This document shows, piece by piece, positions 8,671 through 17,126 of a stretch of DNA of 64,000 nt. The DNA is from Streptomyces sp. NBC_01408 (lineage in GTDB: Bacteria > Actinomycetota > Actinomycetes > Streptomycetales > Streptomycetaceae). Location: contig NZ_JAPEPJ010000001.1 in assembly GCF_026340255.1 (NCBI RefSeq), positions 3,589,001 through 3,653,000 of the forward strand. The letters run 5' to 3'. Each line of letters starts with the position of its first letter. Position 1 is the stretch's first letter. The notes beneath the pieces were generated by a model, which did no database searches, had not been told where the DNA came from, and saw nothing but the letters and a program-made list of their open reading frames with translations. The position numbers and the translations under genes were made by a program.

Positions 8671-10000
8671 CCCCTTCCGCAGGTGCGGCCTTCGTCGGCA
8701 GGGCCGTGGCCGGCGCGGCCTTCGCCGGCACGGGGTGGCGGCGCGAGGTGAACAGCGCGAGCGCCGCCATCGGCAGCAGCAGCCCGGCGCCGATGGCGTT
8801 CAGCCAGCCGTAGCCCGCCTGGGCCATGACCAGCCCGGCGGCGGCCCCGCCCACGCCCGCGGCCGTGTTCATCGTCAGGTCGCTCAGGCCCTGTACGGCG
8901 GCCCGTGCGGGCTGTGGCACCGAGTCGGTCAGCAGGGCCGAGCCGGACACCATCCCGGCGGACCAGCCGAGGCCGAGCAGGAAGAGGCCGAGCGCGGTCT
9001 GGCCGTGGCTCGGCCCGGCCGTGCCCGCGAGCAGGGTGGCGACGGACAGCAGCCCGGCCGCCAGGCCGATCACCGACAGCCGGCCGAGGCGGTCCGCGAG
9101 CCACCCCATCAGCGGCGAGAAGGCGAACATGCCCGCGATGTGACCGCTGATCACCAGCCCGATGAGCTCCAGCCCGGCGCCGTGGTGGCCGAGGTCCATC
9201 GGGGTCATCACCATGATCGAGACCATGGTGGTGTGGGACACCGTGACGGTCAGCAGGGCGAGCCGTGCCCGCGGGGAGGCCTTGACGGCCGCGAACCCGG
9301 CGCGCAGCGAACGCCCCTCGCGGGTCTGCTCCTCGGGCGCGGCCAGCGCCCGCGCCGTCAGCAGCGGGTCCGGTCGCAGGAGTACGCCGATCAGGGCGCC
9401 GGTGAGCAGGAAGACGGCCGCGGCCCACACGAAGGGCCCGGCCGTCTGGGGTATGGAGGTCCCGGCGAAGCTGCGGCTGGCCGGGGCGGACAGGTTGGGG
9501 CCGAGCACCGCGCCGATGGTGGAGGCCCACACGACGAGGGAGATCGCCCGGGCCCTGCGGTCCGGGGCGGCGAGGTCGGCGGCGGCGAACCGGGACTGGA
9601 GGTTGGCGGAGGAGGCGGCGCCGAACGCGGCCATGCCGAGCAGCAGCAGCGGGAAGTTCCTGATCGTGGCGGCGAGCACGACGAGGCACGCTCCGGTCGC
9701 GCCGATCGCGTAGGCCAGGACCAGCCCGGGCCTGCGCCCGCGCGCGGTCATCAGGGCGGCGAGCGGGAGCGAGAGCAGGGCGGTGCCGATCACCGAGGCG
9801 GTGGAGGCCAGGCCGGACATGGCCTCGGTGCCGCTGACCTCGGTGGCCAGGACCGGGGCCAGGGCGATGCTGATCGGGATGCCGAGCCCGCCCAGGATCT
9901 GGCTGGCGATCAGCACCCCGGAGGTGCGCCGCTGGAGCCGGGGCAGGTCCTGCGCGGTGACGACCGCGGCCGGGCGGCCGGTGTCCGGTGAGGCGCTCAC
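8657..10000 (-). CDS. MFS transporter, drug-exporter type
   Basis: 447-aa polytopic membrane protein with about 12 hydrophobic segments. It is a major facilitator with the intracellular signature region LAALMTARGRRPGLV between the second and third segments and a second copy, MGWLADRLGRLSV, in the C-terminal half. The fold suggests proton-driven efflux; the substrate is unknown. Start chosen at GTG 10000, 8 nt after AGGGGG. An ATG at 10120 would add a repeat-encoded Arg/Pro-rich leader (from the tandem repeat at 10021-10085), which is unlikely to be translated. Confidence 0.8.
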   Translation of the reverse strand: MSASPDTGRPAAVVTAQDLPRLQRRTSGVLIASQILGGLGIPISIALAPVLATEVSGTEAMSGLASTASVIGTALLSLPLAALMTARGRRPGLVLAYAIGATGACLVVLAATIRNFPLLLLGMAAFGAASSANLQSRFAAADLAAPDRRARAISLVVWASTIGAVLGPNLSAPASRSFAGTSIPQTAGPFVWAAAVFLLTGALIGVLLRPDPLLTARALAAPEEQTREGRSLRAGFAAVKASPRARLALLTVTVSHTTMVSIMVMTPMDLGHHGAGLELIGLVISGHIAGMFAFSPLMGWLADRLGRLSVIGLAAGLLSVATLLAGTAGPSHGQTALGLFLLGLGWSAGMVSGSALLTDSVPQPARAAVQGLSDLTMNTAAGVGGAAAGLVMAQAGYGWLNAIGAGLLLPMAALALFTSRRHPVPAKAAPATALPTKAAPAEGVTEG

Positions 10001-10017
10001 GCCGTGCACCCCCTGCG

Positions 10018-10087
10018 CGGGTGCGGGACGCGGCGGGAGGCGGCGGGACGGGAGGCGGCGGGGCGGGAGGCGGCGGGGCGGGGGGCG
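10018..10087. repeat. GGGAGGCGGC tandem repeat before the MFS gene
   Basis: Several direct copies of a 10-15 bp unit, CGGCGGGACGGGAGG and its variants, run just upstream of the MFS start, in the probable promoter or leader. Copy-number change here could alter expression. It also creates a spurious N-terminal extension in the MFS reading frame. Confidence 0.6.
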
Positions 10088-10201
10088 ACGGCAGGAGTAG
10101 TCACCGCGGCAGTGTCCCACCCCTTACCGCGCCGCGAAAGCGGGTACACCGGGCCCGGCGCTCCGCTGACCAGGACCTTGTGCCGGGGAGGCGGTCCGGG
10201 C

Positions 10202-10765
10202 TCAGAACAGCGGCTGCGGCAGGACGCCCTCCAGCGCGAGCAGGAGCCGCTTGGTCTCCACCCCGCCGCCGAACCCGCCGATGCCGCCGTCGTTCTCCAC
10301 GACCCGGTGGCAGGCCACCACCAGCGGCAGCGGGTTCGACCCCATGGCGTTGCCCACCGCCTGGGCGGCACCGGGCTGCCCCACCCGGGCGGCCAGCTCC
10401 CCGTACCCGACGACCGCTCCGTAGGGCACGGAGCGGTCCAGCTCCTGGAGCACCTGCCGGTTGAAGCCGGAGCTGAGCCGCCAGTCCAGCGGGAGCTCGA
10501 AGCGCCGCAGCGATCCGGCGAAGTACGCGGCCAGCTGGCGTATGGGCTCGGCCAGCAGCACCTCCTCGCCCGGCGCGGGCCGCCAGGCGTCGGCGCCGAG
10601 CCGGGAGACGAGCGGGCCGATCATGGAATCGACCCGGTCGGGCCCGGCATGGAACTCGACCCGGACCAGACCCTCCGGGGTCGCGGCCAGGAGCAGGGGA
10701 CCGATGTCGCTGGGGACGACGGTCCATTCGAGGTGCGGCCCGCGGGGCCGCTCGGTGCTGTCCAC
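10202..10765 (-). CDS. ogt: Methylated-DNA--protein-cysteine methyltransferase
   Basis: 187-aa suicide repair protein that removes methyl groups from O6-methylguanine. It has an N-terminal RNase H-like methyltransferase_1 domain and a C-terminal DNA-binding domain. The latter shows RSVPYGAVVGYGELA, the Asn-rich AVGNAMGSNPLPLV helix-turn-helix, and the active-site cysteine C152 in ACHRV. Most Ogt proteins have PCHRV, so Ala151 is a departure. The later GIGGFGGG glycine stretch is normal. Start at the ATG giving MDSTERP. Confidence 0.9.
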   Translation of the reverse strand: MDSTERPRGPHLEWTVVPSDIGPLLLAATPEGLVRVEFHAGPDRVDSMIGPLVSRLGADAWRPAPGEEVLLAEPIRQLAAYFAGSLRRFELPLDWRLSSGFNRQVLQELDRSVPYGAVVGYGELAARVGQPGAAQAVGNAMGSNPLPLVVACHRVVENDGGIGGFGGGVETKRLLLALEGVLPQPLF

Positions 10766-10811
10766 GGCTCCACCGTACGGCGCCCCTCCGACAACGGGCT
10801 GCGCCCGCCGC

Positions 10812-11732
10812 TCAGAACCCGTCGACGGCGTCCTGGACCACGTCCGGGGCGTTGGTGATGATCCCGTCCACGCCCATGTCCCGGACCTTCCGGGCGGTCG
10901 CCGCGTCGTCGACGATCCAGGTGTCCACCTCCATGGCCTTGCCGTGGGCCCCCAGCAGACCGTGCACCGCCGCGACCCAGTCGGCCGAGATCGTGGTGTG
11001 CCACGGGTTGATCCGGTCGGTGAACTGCGCGTACCGGGGAAGGTCCGCCACCGTCGGGGTGCCCAGGAAGGCCGTCACGAGGTCCGGGCGCAGCCCGTGC
11101 ACGATGCGTACGCAGTCGGCGCTGAAGCTCTGTACGACCAGGCGCTCCGAGACGTGCCGCTCGTCGAGCCAGCCGGCCTCGTCCAGCACCTTCAGGGTCT
11201 GCTCCTCGATCCCGGGGTAGAGCTCCGGCTTCTTGATCTCCAGGAGCAGCCGCTGCTGGTTGCGCTGCACCCGGTCCATGTACTCCCGCAGGGTCGGCAC
11301 CCGGGCTCCCGTGAACTCCTCGCCGAACCAGCTCCCCGCGTCGAGCCGGGCGATCTCGGCGGCCGTGAAGTCCTTGACCTTCCACGGGGAGCGGCCGGGG
11401 AACACCTGCTCGACGTCGGTCGTCCGGGAGAGGGTGTCGTCGTGGATCACCACCAGCTCGCCGTCCCTGGTGCGCTGGACGTCGTTCTCGACCCAGTCGA
11501 AGCCCAGCCGCATGGCCAGGTCGATCGCGTCGAGGGTGTTCTCCGGGGCGTAGGCCGAGGCCCCCCGGTGGGCGTAGACGACGGGCCCCGACAGTACGTC
11601 CAGGGGGGCTCCGGCGGATCCGGCGGAGGTGGCGGACGGGGTGGAGGAGGTGGCGGCTGTCCCGCCGAGCACGGTCAGGGTGAAGCCCAGGAAGGCGGCG
11701 GCGGCCGCGGCGGCCGGTCGGACGAGGTGCAT
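10812..11732 (-). CDS. Secreted glycerophosphodiester phosphodiesterase
   Basis: 306-aa exported enzyme that splits glycerophosphodiesters into an alcohol and glycerol 3-phosphate, for phosphate and glycerol recovery. Residues 1-28 form a signal peptide. The GDPD catalytic set is visible: AHRGASAYAPENT (HRG and Glu), FDWVENDVQ (Glu/Asp metal ligands) and VVIHDDTL with the second His. LLLEIKKPE and the C-terminal VDGIITNAPD are also family typical. A Thr/Ser-rich linker follows the signal peptide. Divergent from uvrB. Confidence 0.9.
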   Translation of the reverse strand: MHLVRPAAAAAAAFLGFTLTVLGGTAATSSTPSATSAGSAGAPLDVLSGPVVYAHRGASAYAPENTLDAIDLAMRLGFDWVENDVQRTRDGELVVIHDDTLSRTTDVEQVFPGRSPWKVKDFTAAEIARLDAGSWFGEEFTGARVPTLREYMDRVQRNQQRLLLEIKKPELYPGIEEQTLKVLDEAGWLDERHVSERLVVQSFSADCVRIVHGLRPDLVTAFLGTPTVADLPRYAQFTDRINPWHTTISADWVAAVHGLLGAHGKAMEVDTWIVDDAATARKVRDMGVDGIITNAPDVVQDAVDGF

Positions 11733-11978
11733 GTGCGTTCTCCTCGGGTCGTGAGCCCTGGTCCTGCGTCAGACATGTGCGCAACGGCAGACGTTGCGGC
11801 GGTGCACTTCACGGCGGAGCCTGTACCGCGATCATGGGGTTGAAGATCACCGGGCCGCCACCGAACTACGACAAACGGACCAGAACGTGTGAGAGTCGTA
11901 CGGCCTGGCGGACCCGCCCGGGGGCGCGCGGAGCCGGGAGGCCGCGTGAGTGTCAGTGGGGGGTCGTACGGTGGAGTC

Positions 11979-14132
11979 ATGCGGCCCGTATCGAAGATCG
12001 AACGCACGGTGGCGCCTTTCGAGGTCGTCAGCTCCTACCAGCCCAGCGGCGACCAGCCGGCGGCCATCGCCGAGCTGGAGAAGCGCATCCGTGCAGGTGA
12101 GAAGGATGTCGTCCTGCTGGGTGCGACCGGCACCGGCAAGTCGGCGACCACCGCCTGGATGATCGAGAAGCTCCAGCGCCCCACCCTGGTCATGGCGCCG
12201 AACAAGACCCTCGCCGCCCAGCTGGCGAACGAGTTCCGCGAGCTCCTGCCGAACAACGCCGTCGAGTACTTCGTCTCGTACTACGACTACTACCAGCCCG
12301 AGGCCTACGTACCGCAGTCGGACACCTACATCGAGAAGGACTCCTCCATCAACGAGGAGGTGGAGCGGCTGCGCCACTCCGCGACCAATTCGCTGCTGAC
12401 CCGGCGCGACGTGATCGTCGTCGCCTCCGTGTCCTGCATCTACGGCCTCGGCACCCCGCAGGAGTACGTGGACCGGATGGTCTCCCTCAAGGTCGGCGAG
12501 GAGACCGACCGGGACCAGCTGCTGCGCCGCTTCGTCGACATCCAGTACACCCGCAACGACGTGGCCTTCACCCGCGGCACCTTCCGGGTGCGCGGCGACA
12601 CCATCGAGATCTTCCCGGTCTACGAGGAACTGGCCGTCCGCATCGAGATGTTCGGCGACGAGATCGAGGCCCTCTCCACCCTGCACCCGCTGACCGGCGA
12701 GGTCATCAGCGAGGACCGCGAGCTGTACGTCTTCCCCGCCAGCCACTACGTCGCCGGACCCGAGCGCATGGAGAAGGCGGTCCGCGGGATCGAGGCCGAG
12801 CTGGCCGGGCGCCTCGACGAGCTGGAGAAGCAGGGCAAGATGCTGGAGGCGCAGCGGCTGCGCATGCGCACCACGTACGACCTGGAGATGATGCGTCAGA
12901 TCGGGTCCTGCTCCGGCATCGAGAACTACTCGCTGCACATGGACGACCGCGAGCGCGGCTCCGCGCCCAACACGCTCATCGACTACTTCCCCGAGGACTT
13001 CCTCCTCGTCATCGACGAGTCGCACGTCACCGTGCCGCAGATCGGCGCGATGTACGAGGGTGACGCCTCGCGCAAGCGGACCCTGGTCGACCACGGCTTC
13101 CGGCTGCCGTCCGCGCTCGACAACCGGCCGCTGAAGTGGGAAGAGTTCCAGGAGCGGATCGGCCAGACCGTCTACCTGTCGGCGACCCCCGGCAAGTACG
13201 AGCTCTCGCGCGGCGACGGCTTCGTCGAGCAGATCATCCGCCCCACCGGCCTCATCGACCCCGAGGTCGTGGTCAAGCCGACCGAGGGTCAGATCGACGA
13301 CCTGGTGCACGAGATCCGGCAGCGGGTGGAGAAGGACGAGCGGGTCCTGGTCACCACCCTCACCAAGAAGATGGCCGAGGACCTCACGGACTACTTCCTG
13401 GAGCTCGGCATCCAGGTCCGCTACCTGCACAGCGACGTGGACACCCTGCGCCGCATCGAGCTGCTGCGCGAGCTGCGGTCCGGCGAGTACGACGTCCTGG
13501 TCGGCATCAACCTGCTGCGCGAGGGCCTCGACCTGCCCGAGGTGTCCCTGGTGGCGATCCTCGACGCCGACAAGCAGGGCTTCCTGCGCTCCGGGACCTC
13601 CCTGATCCAGACCATCGGCCGCGCGGCGCGCAATGTGTCGGGCCAGGTCCACATGTACGCGGACAGCATCACCCCGGCGATGGCGCAGGCGATCGACGAG
13701 ACCAACCGCCGCCGGGAGAAGCAGGTCGCCTACAACACGGCCAACGGGATCGACCCGCAGCCGCTGCGCAAGAAGATCAACGACATCGTCGCCACCATCG
13801 CCCGCGAGGAACTCGACACCGAGGAGCTCCTCGGCACCGGCTACCGGCAGGCGGCCGACGGCAAGGGCGCCAAGGCGCCGGTGCCCGCGCTCGGCGGCAA
13901 GGCGACCGCTGCCAAGGCGGGCAAGGCAGCCAAGGGTGCCAAGGGGGCGCGGGCCGCGGAGGTGCTCACCGACCGGCCCGCCGCGGAACTGGCCTCGCTC
14001 ATCGAGCAGATGACCGAGCGCATGCGCGGCGCCGCCGCCGAGTTGCAGTTCGAGGTGGCGGCCCGGATCCGCGACGAGGTGAGCGAGCTGAAGAAGGAGC
14101 TGCGGCAGATGAAGGAAGCGGGCCTCGCCTGA
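11979..14132 (+). CDS. uvrB: Excinuclease ABC subunit B
   Basis: 717-aa helicase-like subunit of nucleotide excision repair. It carries Walker A in [14 protein letters not shown], a beta-hairpin region around [16 protein letters not shown] in motif II, helicase motifs including [13 protein letters not shown] and QTIGRAARN, and a C-terminal UVR motif (about 673-710) that binds UvrC. An Ala/Lys/Gly-rich linker (about 625-665) precedes the UVR motif. The start is the ATG after GGTGGAG that begins the conserved [10 protein letters not shown]. No convincing LexA box was found upstream. Confidence 0.97.
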   Translation: MRPVSKIERTVAPFEVVSSYQPSGDQPAAIAELEKRIRAGEKDVVLLGATGTGKSATTAWMIEKLQRPTLVMAPNKTLAAQLANEFRELLPNNAVEYFVSYYDYYQPEAYVPQSDTYIEKDSSINEEVERLRHSATNSLLTRRDVIVVASVSCIYGLGTPQEYVDRMVSLKVGEETDRDQLLRRFVDIQYTRNDVAFTRGTFRVRGDTIEIFPVYEELAVRIEMFGDEIEALSTLHPLTGEVISEDRELYVFPASHYVAGPERMEKAVRGIEAELAGRLDELEKQGKMLEAQRLRMRTTYDLEMMRQIGSCSGIENYSLHMDDRERGSAPNTLIDYFPEDFLLVIDESHVTVPQIGAMYEGDASRKRTLVDHGFRLPSALDNRPLKWEEFQERIGQTVYLSATPGKYELSRGDGFVEQIIRPTGLIDPEVVVKPTEGQIDDLVHEIRQRVEKDERVLVTTLTKKMAEDLTDYFLELGIQVRYLHSDVDTLRRIELLRELRSGEYDVLVGINLLREGLDLPEVSLVAILDADKQGFLRSGTSLIQTIGRAARNVSGQVHMYADSITPAMAQAIDETNRRREKQVAYNTANGIDPQPLRKKINDIVATIAREELDTEELLGTGYRQAADGKGAKAPVPALGGKATAAKAGKAAKGAKGARAAEVLTDRPAAELASLIEQMTERMRGAAAELQFEVAARIRDEVSELKKELRQMKEAGLA

Positions 14133-14223
14133 CAGGGACCCTGTCAGTAGGGTTGTGCCACAGCCGCAGGTACATGCTGCGCCGCGCCGTCGAACGGGGC
14201 GGGCTATGGAGAGGGGACAGCAC

Positions 14224-14802
14224 GTGACGGTCAACATGACCAAGGGTCAGGCCATCAGTCTGCAGAAGGCGGACGGGGGTACGCTGACCGCGGTCCGGAT
14301 GGGCCTCGGCTGGCAGGCGGCGAAGCGCCGCGGTCTGTTCGGTTCGCGGACCCGGGAGATCGACCTGGACGCCTCGGCGGTACTCTTCGCCGACAAGCAG
14401 CCCGTGGACGTCGTCTTCTTCCGGCACCTGCAGAGCGACGACGGCTCGGTCCGGCACACCGGCGACAACCTCGTCGGCGGCGTCGGCCAGGGCGGGGACG
14501 ACGAGGCGATCCTCGTCGACCTCCAGCGCGTACCGGTGCACATCGACCAGATCGTCTTCACGGTGAACTCCTTCACCGGGCAGACCTTCCAGGAAGTGCA
14601 GAACGCGTTCTGCCGCATCGTCGACGAGACCAACGGCCAGGAACTGGCCCGTTACACCCTCGACGGCGGCGGCCAGTACACCGCGCAGATCATGGCGAAG
14701 GTGTCCCGCGCGGGCGCGGGCTGGCAGATGACGGCCCTCGGCAACCCGGCCAACGGCCGGACGTTCCAGGACCTGATGCCGTCGATCCTGCCGCACCTGT
14801 AG
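14224..14802 (+). CDS. terD: TerD family protein
   Basis: 192-aa cytoplasmic Ca2+-binding stress protein of the TerD/CABP family, linked to tellurite, oxidative and phage stress. It begins TVNMTKGQAISLQK, typical of TerD. The Ca-binding Asp-rich loops are visible at REIDLDASAVLF and THTGDNLVGGVGQGGDDEA, with the RVPVHIDQIVFTVN strand. The GTG start is 7 nt after GGAGAGGGG. It is 91 nt downstream of uvrB and 52 nt upstream of the TerD-fused protein, with which it probably forms one unit. Confidence 0.9.
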   Translation: MTVNMTKGQAISLQKADGGTLTAVRMGLGWQAAKRRGLFGSRTREIDLDASAVLFADKQPVDVVFFRHLQSDDGSVRHTGDNLVGGVGQGGDDEAILVDLQRVPVHIDQIVFTVNSFTGQTFQEVQNAFCRIVDETNGQELARYTLDGGGQYTAQIMAKVSRAGAGWQMTALGNPANGRTFQDLMPSILPHL

Positions 14803-14854
14803 GACGTAGGGACGTACGGAAGAAGAGAAGAAGGCACGGGGGAGGGGCTGCACG

Positions 14855-16858
14855 ATGACGGCCGAACTGGTCCGGGGGCAGAACCACCCCGTGTCCCACA
14901 GCAGGGTGGAGGTCAGGGTCTCGGCGGGCACCGCCGTGCTCGCCCTGGCCTCGCTCGCTGACGAACAGGGCCGGTTCTCCGGCGCCGAGGTACTGGCCCA
15001 CCCGGGCGCCCGCTCCCTCCCCGGCCTCCAGGTGCCGGGGGAGGCCGCCGAACGGCACGCCTTCGCCGTCGACCTCGACGCGGTCGCCGTCGGCGTCCAC
15101 CGGGTCGGCGTGCTCCTCGTCCTGCCGCCCGGCGGGCCGGTCCGCTTCGGAGCGGTCCCCGCCTCCTACGTCGCCGTGGCGGACGGGGCCGGCACCGAGA
15201 TCGCCGGCTTCACCCTCACCGGACTGGAAGCCGAGACCGCTGTCGTCGCCCTGGAGCTCTACCGGCGCCTGGGCACCTGGAAGGTCAGGGCCGTCGGCCA
15301 GGGGTACGCGGACGGCCTCGGCGCCCTGCTCGCCGACGGCGGCATGGCCCCGGCCGAGGCCACCTCGCTGGCCGCCGCCGCCCTGCGGACGGCCGCGCGG
15401 AGCGGCGAGAGCGACCGCACGCTCGCCCCGCTCCCCTCGCTGGCACGGGATCTGCGCACCCCGCAGGAGCCCGCGCCCGAGCCGCCGCATCCGGTCCCGG
15501 TGTCCGCAGTCCCCTACGCCGGCACGCCGGGCCCCGCCCCCGGCGGTGACACCGCGGGCTCTCCGCCCGACGCCTCCGTGCCCGACGCCTCCGTGCCCGA
15601 CACCTCCCCGCCCGACGGCTCCCCGCCCACCATCAGCTACGCCCACCCGCGCCGCCGTCGCGCCAGCACCGAGCCGCCCGAGCCCGCGCCGCGGCCCGCA
15701 GCGGCGCCGCAGCCCGGACAGCCCCCGCTCCCCGTCGCCGGGGACGCCAGCGGCTGGTCCATGGAGGAGCGGCTCTACAACCAGGTGTGGGGCATGTTCG
15801 AGGACATGGCCCGGACCGTCGCCGCCTACCGCAGCGCCGTCGAGTTCGCCGACTCCCGCATGGACCGCGAGCTCGACGAAGCCCTGTCCGACCCGCGCCA
15901 CCGCCTCGGCGGCTCCGGAAACGCCGCCCGCGACACCGCCCGGGCCCGGCGCGAGGAGCTCGTCGCCCAGGCCAAGACCGTCCTCGACCGGGACCTCGCC
16001 CAGCTGACCGCCGAGTGCGAGGTGGTCGAGCCCGCGCTGCCGGCCTCGTACGCCCGCTGGGACAACCCTGTCTGGCACGGCCACCGGGTGCCCGAGGAGG
16101 GCCCGCTGGCCCTGCGCCTGGGCGACCTGCACCTGCCCGAGCGGCCCGCCCTGCGCATTCCCATGCTGGTCCGGGTCCCGCTGGAGCGCGGGCTCTGGAT
16201 CGACAACGGCCGTACCGGCTCCGAGGCCGCGATGACCATGGACACCGACCGGCTGCGCCGGGCCGCCATGGACATGGCCGTCGCGCACGCCGTGCGGCTG
16301 CTCGCGGTCCACCCCGGCGACCGGTTCTCCGTCCACGTCATCGACGCGGCCGGCGCCGGAGCCGCCTCCCTCGCACCCCTGGTGCGCGCCGGGGTGCTGG
16401 CCGCGCCGCCCGCCGCCGGGGCCGCGGGGGTCACCCAGACCCTGGCGGGGCTGACCCGCCGGGTGGACCTCGTACAGATGGCGCTGCGGGCCGGTGCCCC
16501 CGAGGACCTGCCGCCGGACGTGGACACGGCCGAGCAGCTGCTGATCGTGCACGACTTCCCGCACGGGTTCGACGACCGCGCGGTCACCCAGCTGCGCTAC
16601 CTCGCCGACGAGGGCTCGGCGGTCGGCGTGCACCTGCTGATGGTCGCGGACCGTGACGAGGCCTCCGCCTACGGGCCGCTGCTGGACCCGCTGTGGCGTT
16701 CGCTGATGCGGCTGTCGCCGGTCCCGGACAACCACCTCGCCGACCCCTGGGTCGGCCACGCCTGGACTTTCGAGCCGGACCTGCCCCCGCAGGGCAGCCG
16801 GGTCCTCGACCAGGCACTGGACCGGATCGCGGAGGCCCGTCGGACCGCCCGCCCGTGA
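14855..16858 (+). CDS. TerD-domain protein fused to an ATPase-like domain
   Basis: 667-aa protein in three parts. Residues about 1-180 are TerD-like, with a FTLTGLEAETAVVALELYRR segment (read as two overlapping motifs) characteristic of the family. Residues about 200-300 are a Pro/Ala-rich disordered linker. Residues about 300-660 include a helical stretch (about 300-400, EERLYNQVWGMFEDMARTVA) and a Rossmann-like region (about 430-660) resembling FtsK/HerA ATPases, with LRIPMLVRVPLERGLWIDN followed by GRTGSEA where a Walker A would be. There is no Gly-Lys-Ser/Thr, so ATP binding is unlikely. It sits between terD and terC, in the context of a Ter complex. The C-terminal assignment is tentative. 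Confidence 0.7.
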   Translation: MTAELVRGQNHPVSHSRVEVRVSAGTAVLALASLADEQGRFSGAEVLAHPGARSLPGLQVPGEAAERHAFAVDLDAVAVGVHRVGVLLVLPPGGPVRFGAVPASYVAVADGAGTEIAGFTLTGLEAETAVVALELYRRLGTWKVRAVGQGYADGLGALLADGGMAPAEATSLAAAALRTAARSGESDRTLAPLPSLARDLRTPQEPAPEPPHPVPVSAVPYAGTPGPAPGGDTAGSPPDASVPDASVPDTSPPDGSPPTISYAHPRRRRASTEPPEPAPRPAAAPQPGQPPLPVAGDASGWSMEERLYNQVWGMFEDMARTVAAYRSAVEFADSRMDRELDEALSDPRHRLGGSGNAARDTARARREELVAQAKTVLDRDLAQLTAECEVVEPALPASYARWDNPVWHGHRVPEEGPLALRLGDLHLPERPALRIPMLVRVPLERGLWIDNGRTGSEAAMTMDTDRLRRAAMDMAVAHAVRLLAVHPGDRFSVHVIDAAGAGAASLAPLVRAGVLAAPPAAGAAGVTQTLAGLTRRVDLVQMALRAGAPEDLPPDVDTAEQLLIVHDFPHGFDDRAVTQLRYLADEGSAVGVHLLMVADRDEASAYGPLLDPLWRSLMRLSPVPDNHLADPWVGHAWTFEPDLPPQGSRVLDQALDRIAEARRTARP

Positions 16859-16862
16859 CGGG

Positions 16863-16887
16863 AGCGGCAGGGGGATGACCTGCCGCT
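16863..16887 (+). terminator. Hairpin after the TerD-fusion gene
   Basis: AGCGGCAGG (16863-16871) and CCTGCCGCT (16879-16887) form a 9-bp stem with a 7-nt loop, starting 5 nt past the stop codon. There is no clear U-tract, as is common in Streptomyces. Confidence 0.5.
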
Positions 16888-16907
16888 GACCAGCCCTTGG
16901 GACTCCC

Positions 16908-16937
16908 TTTACCTTCTCCGCCTCCGGAGGGTAGGCT
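16908..16937 (+). promoter_or_regulatory. Candidate terC promoter
   Basis: TTTACC (16908-16913) and TAGGCT (16932-16937) are separated by 18 bp. The -10 fits TANNNT, the -35 fits poorly. A start site near 16943 would coincide with the 5' edge of the riboswitch helix, which supports the placement. Confidence 0.4.
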
Positions 16938-16942
16938 GTAGA

Positions 16943-17078
16943 GCGCGGAGGGGAGTATTCCTGCTTTCTTGCTACGGCGTGCCCGTCAATACGGACCGCC
17001 GCGCTTTTCTGAGCGCGGCCGTCCCGGGGCGCCGGCCCACGGCCTCCAGGCCGCCCGGGTGGAAGAGACCTCCGGCAG
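16943..17078 (+). ncRNA. yybP-ykoY manganese riboswitch
   Basis: The leader of terC carries the conserved elements of the yybP-ykoY class (Mn2+-sensing, known upstream of TerC and MntP family genes). GGGGAGTA lies at 16950-16957. CCCGTCAATACGG lies at 16982-16994. GGAAGAGACCTCCGGC lies at 17061-17076. The closing helix pairs CGGAGG (16946-16951) with CCTCCG (17069-17074), and the region between holds GC-rich arms. The stretch CCTCCGGC at 17069-17076 is also complementary to GCCGGAGG at 17109-17116, which contains the terC Shine-Dalgarno site. This points to translational control: closing the metal-bound helix would free the ribosome-binding site. Confidence 0.9.
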
Positions 17079-17126
17079 CGATGACGCTGACGAAGTGCTG
17101 AGCCATCCGCCGGAGGCGTGTTTACC

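Noticed and set aside
10001..10120. MFS N-terminal extension to ATG 10120
   Set aside because: It encodes a repeat-derived Arg/Pro leader; the GTG at 10000 has an ideal ribosome-binding site and fits the family's N-terminus.
11855..11905. SOS box before uvrB
   Set aside because: CGAACTACGACAAA and AGAACGTGTGAGAG match only the left half of the consensus.
11847..14243. Long open frames opposite uvrB, uvrA (21303-24008), uvrC and the M14 gene
   Set aside because: GC-rich genes leave long open antisense frames; these lack ribosome-binding sites, have low-complexity Arg/Gly/Val composition and lie fully over well-supported genes.
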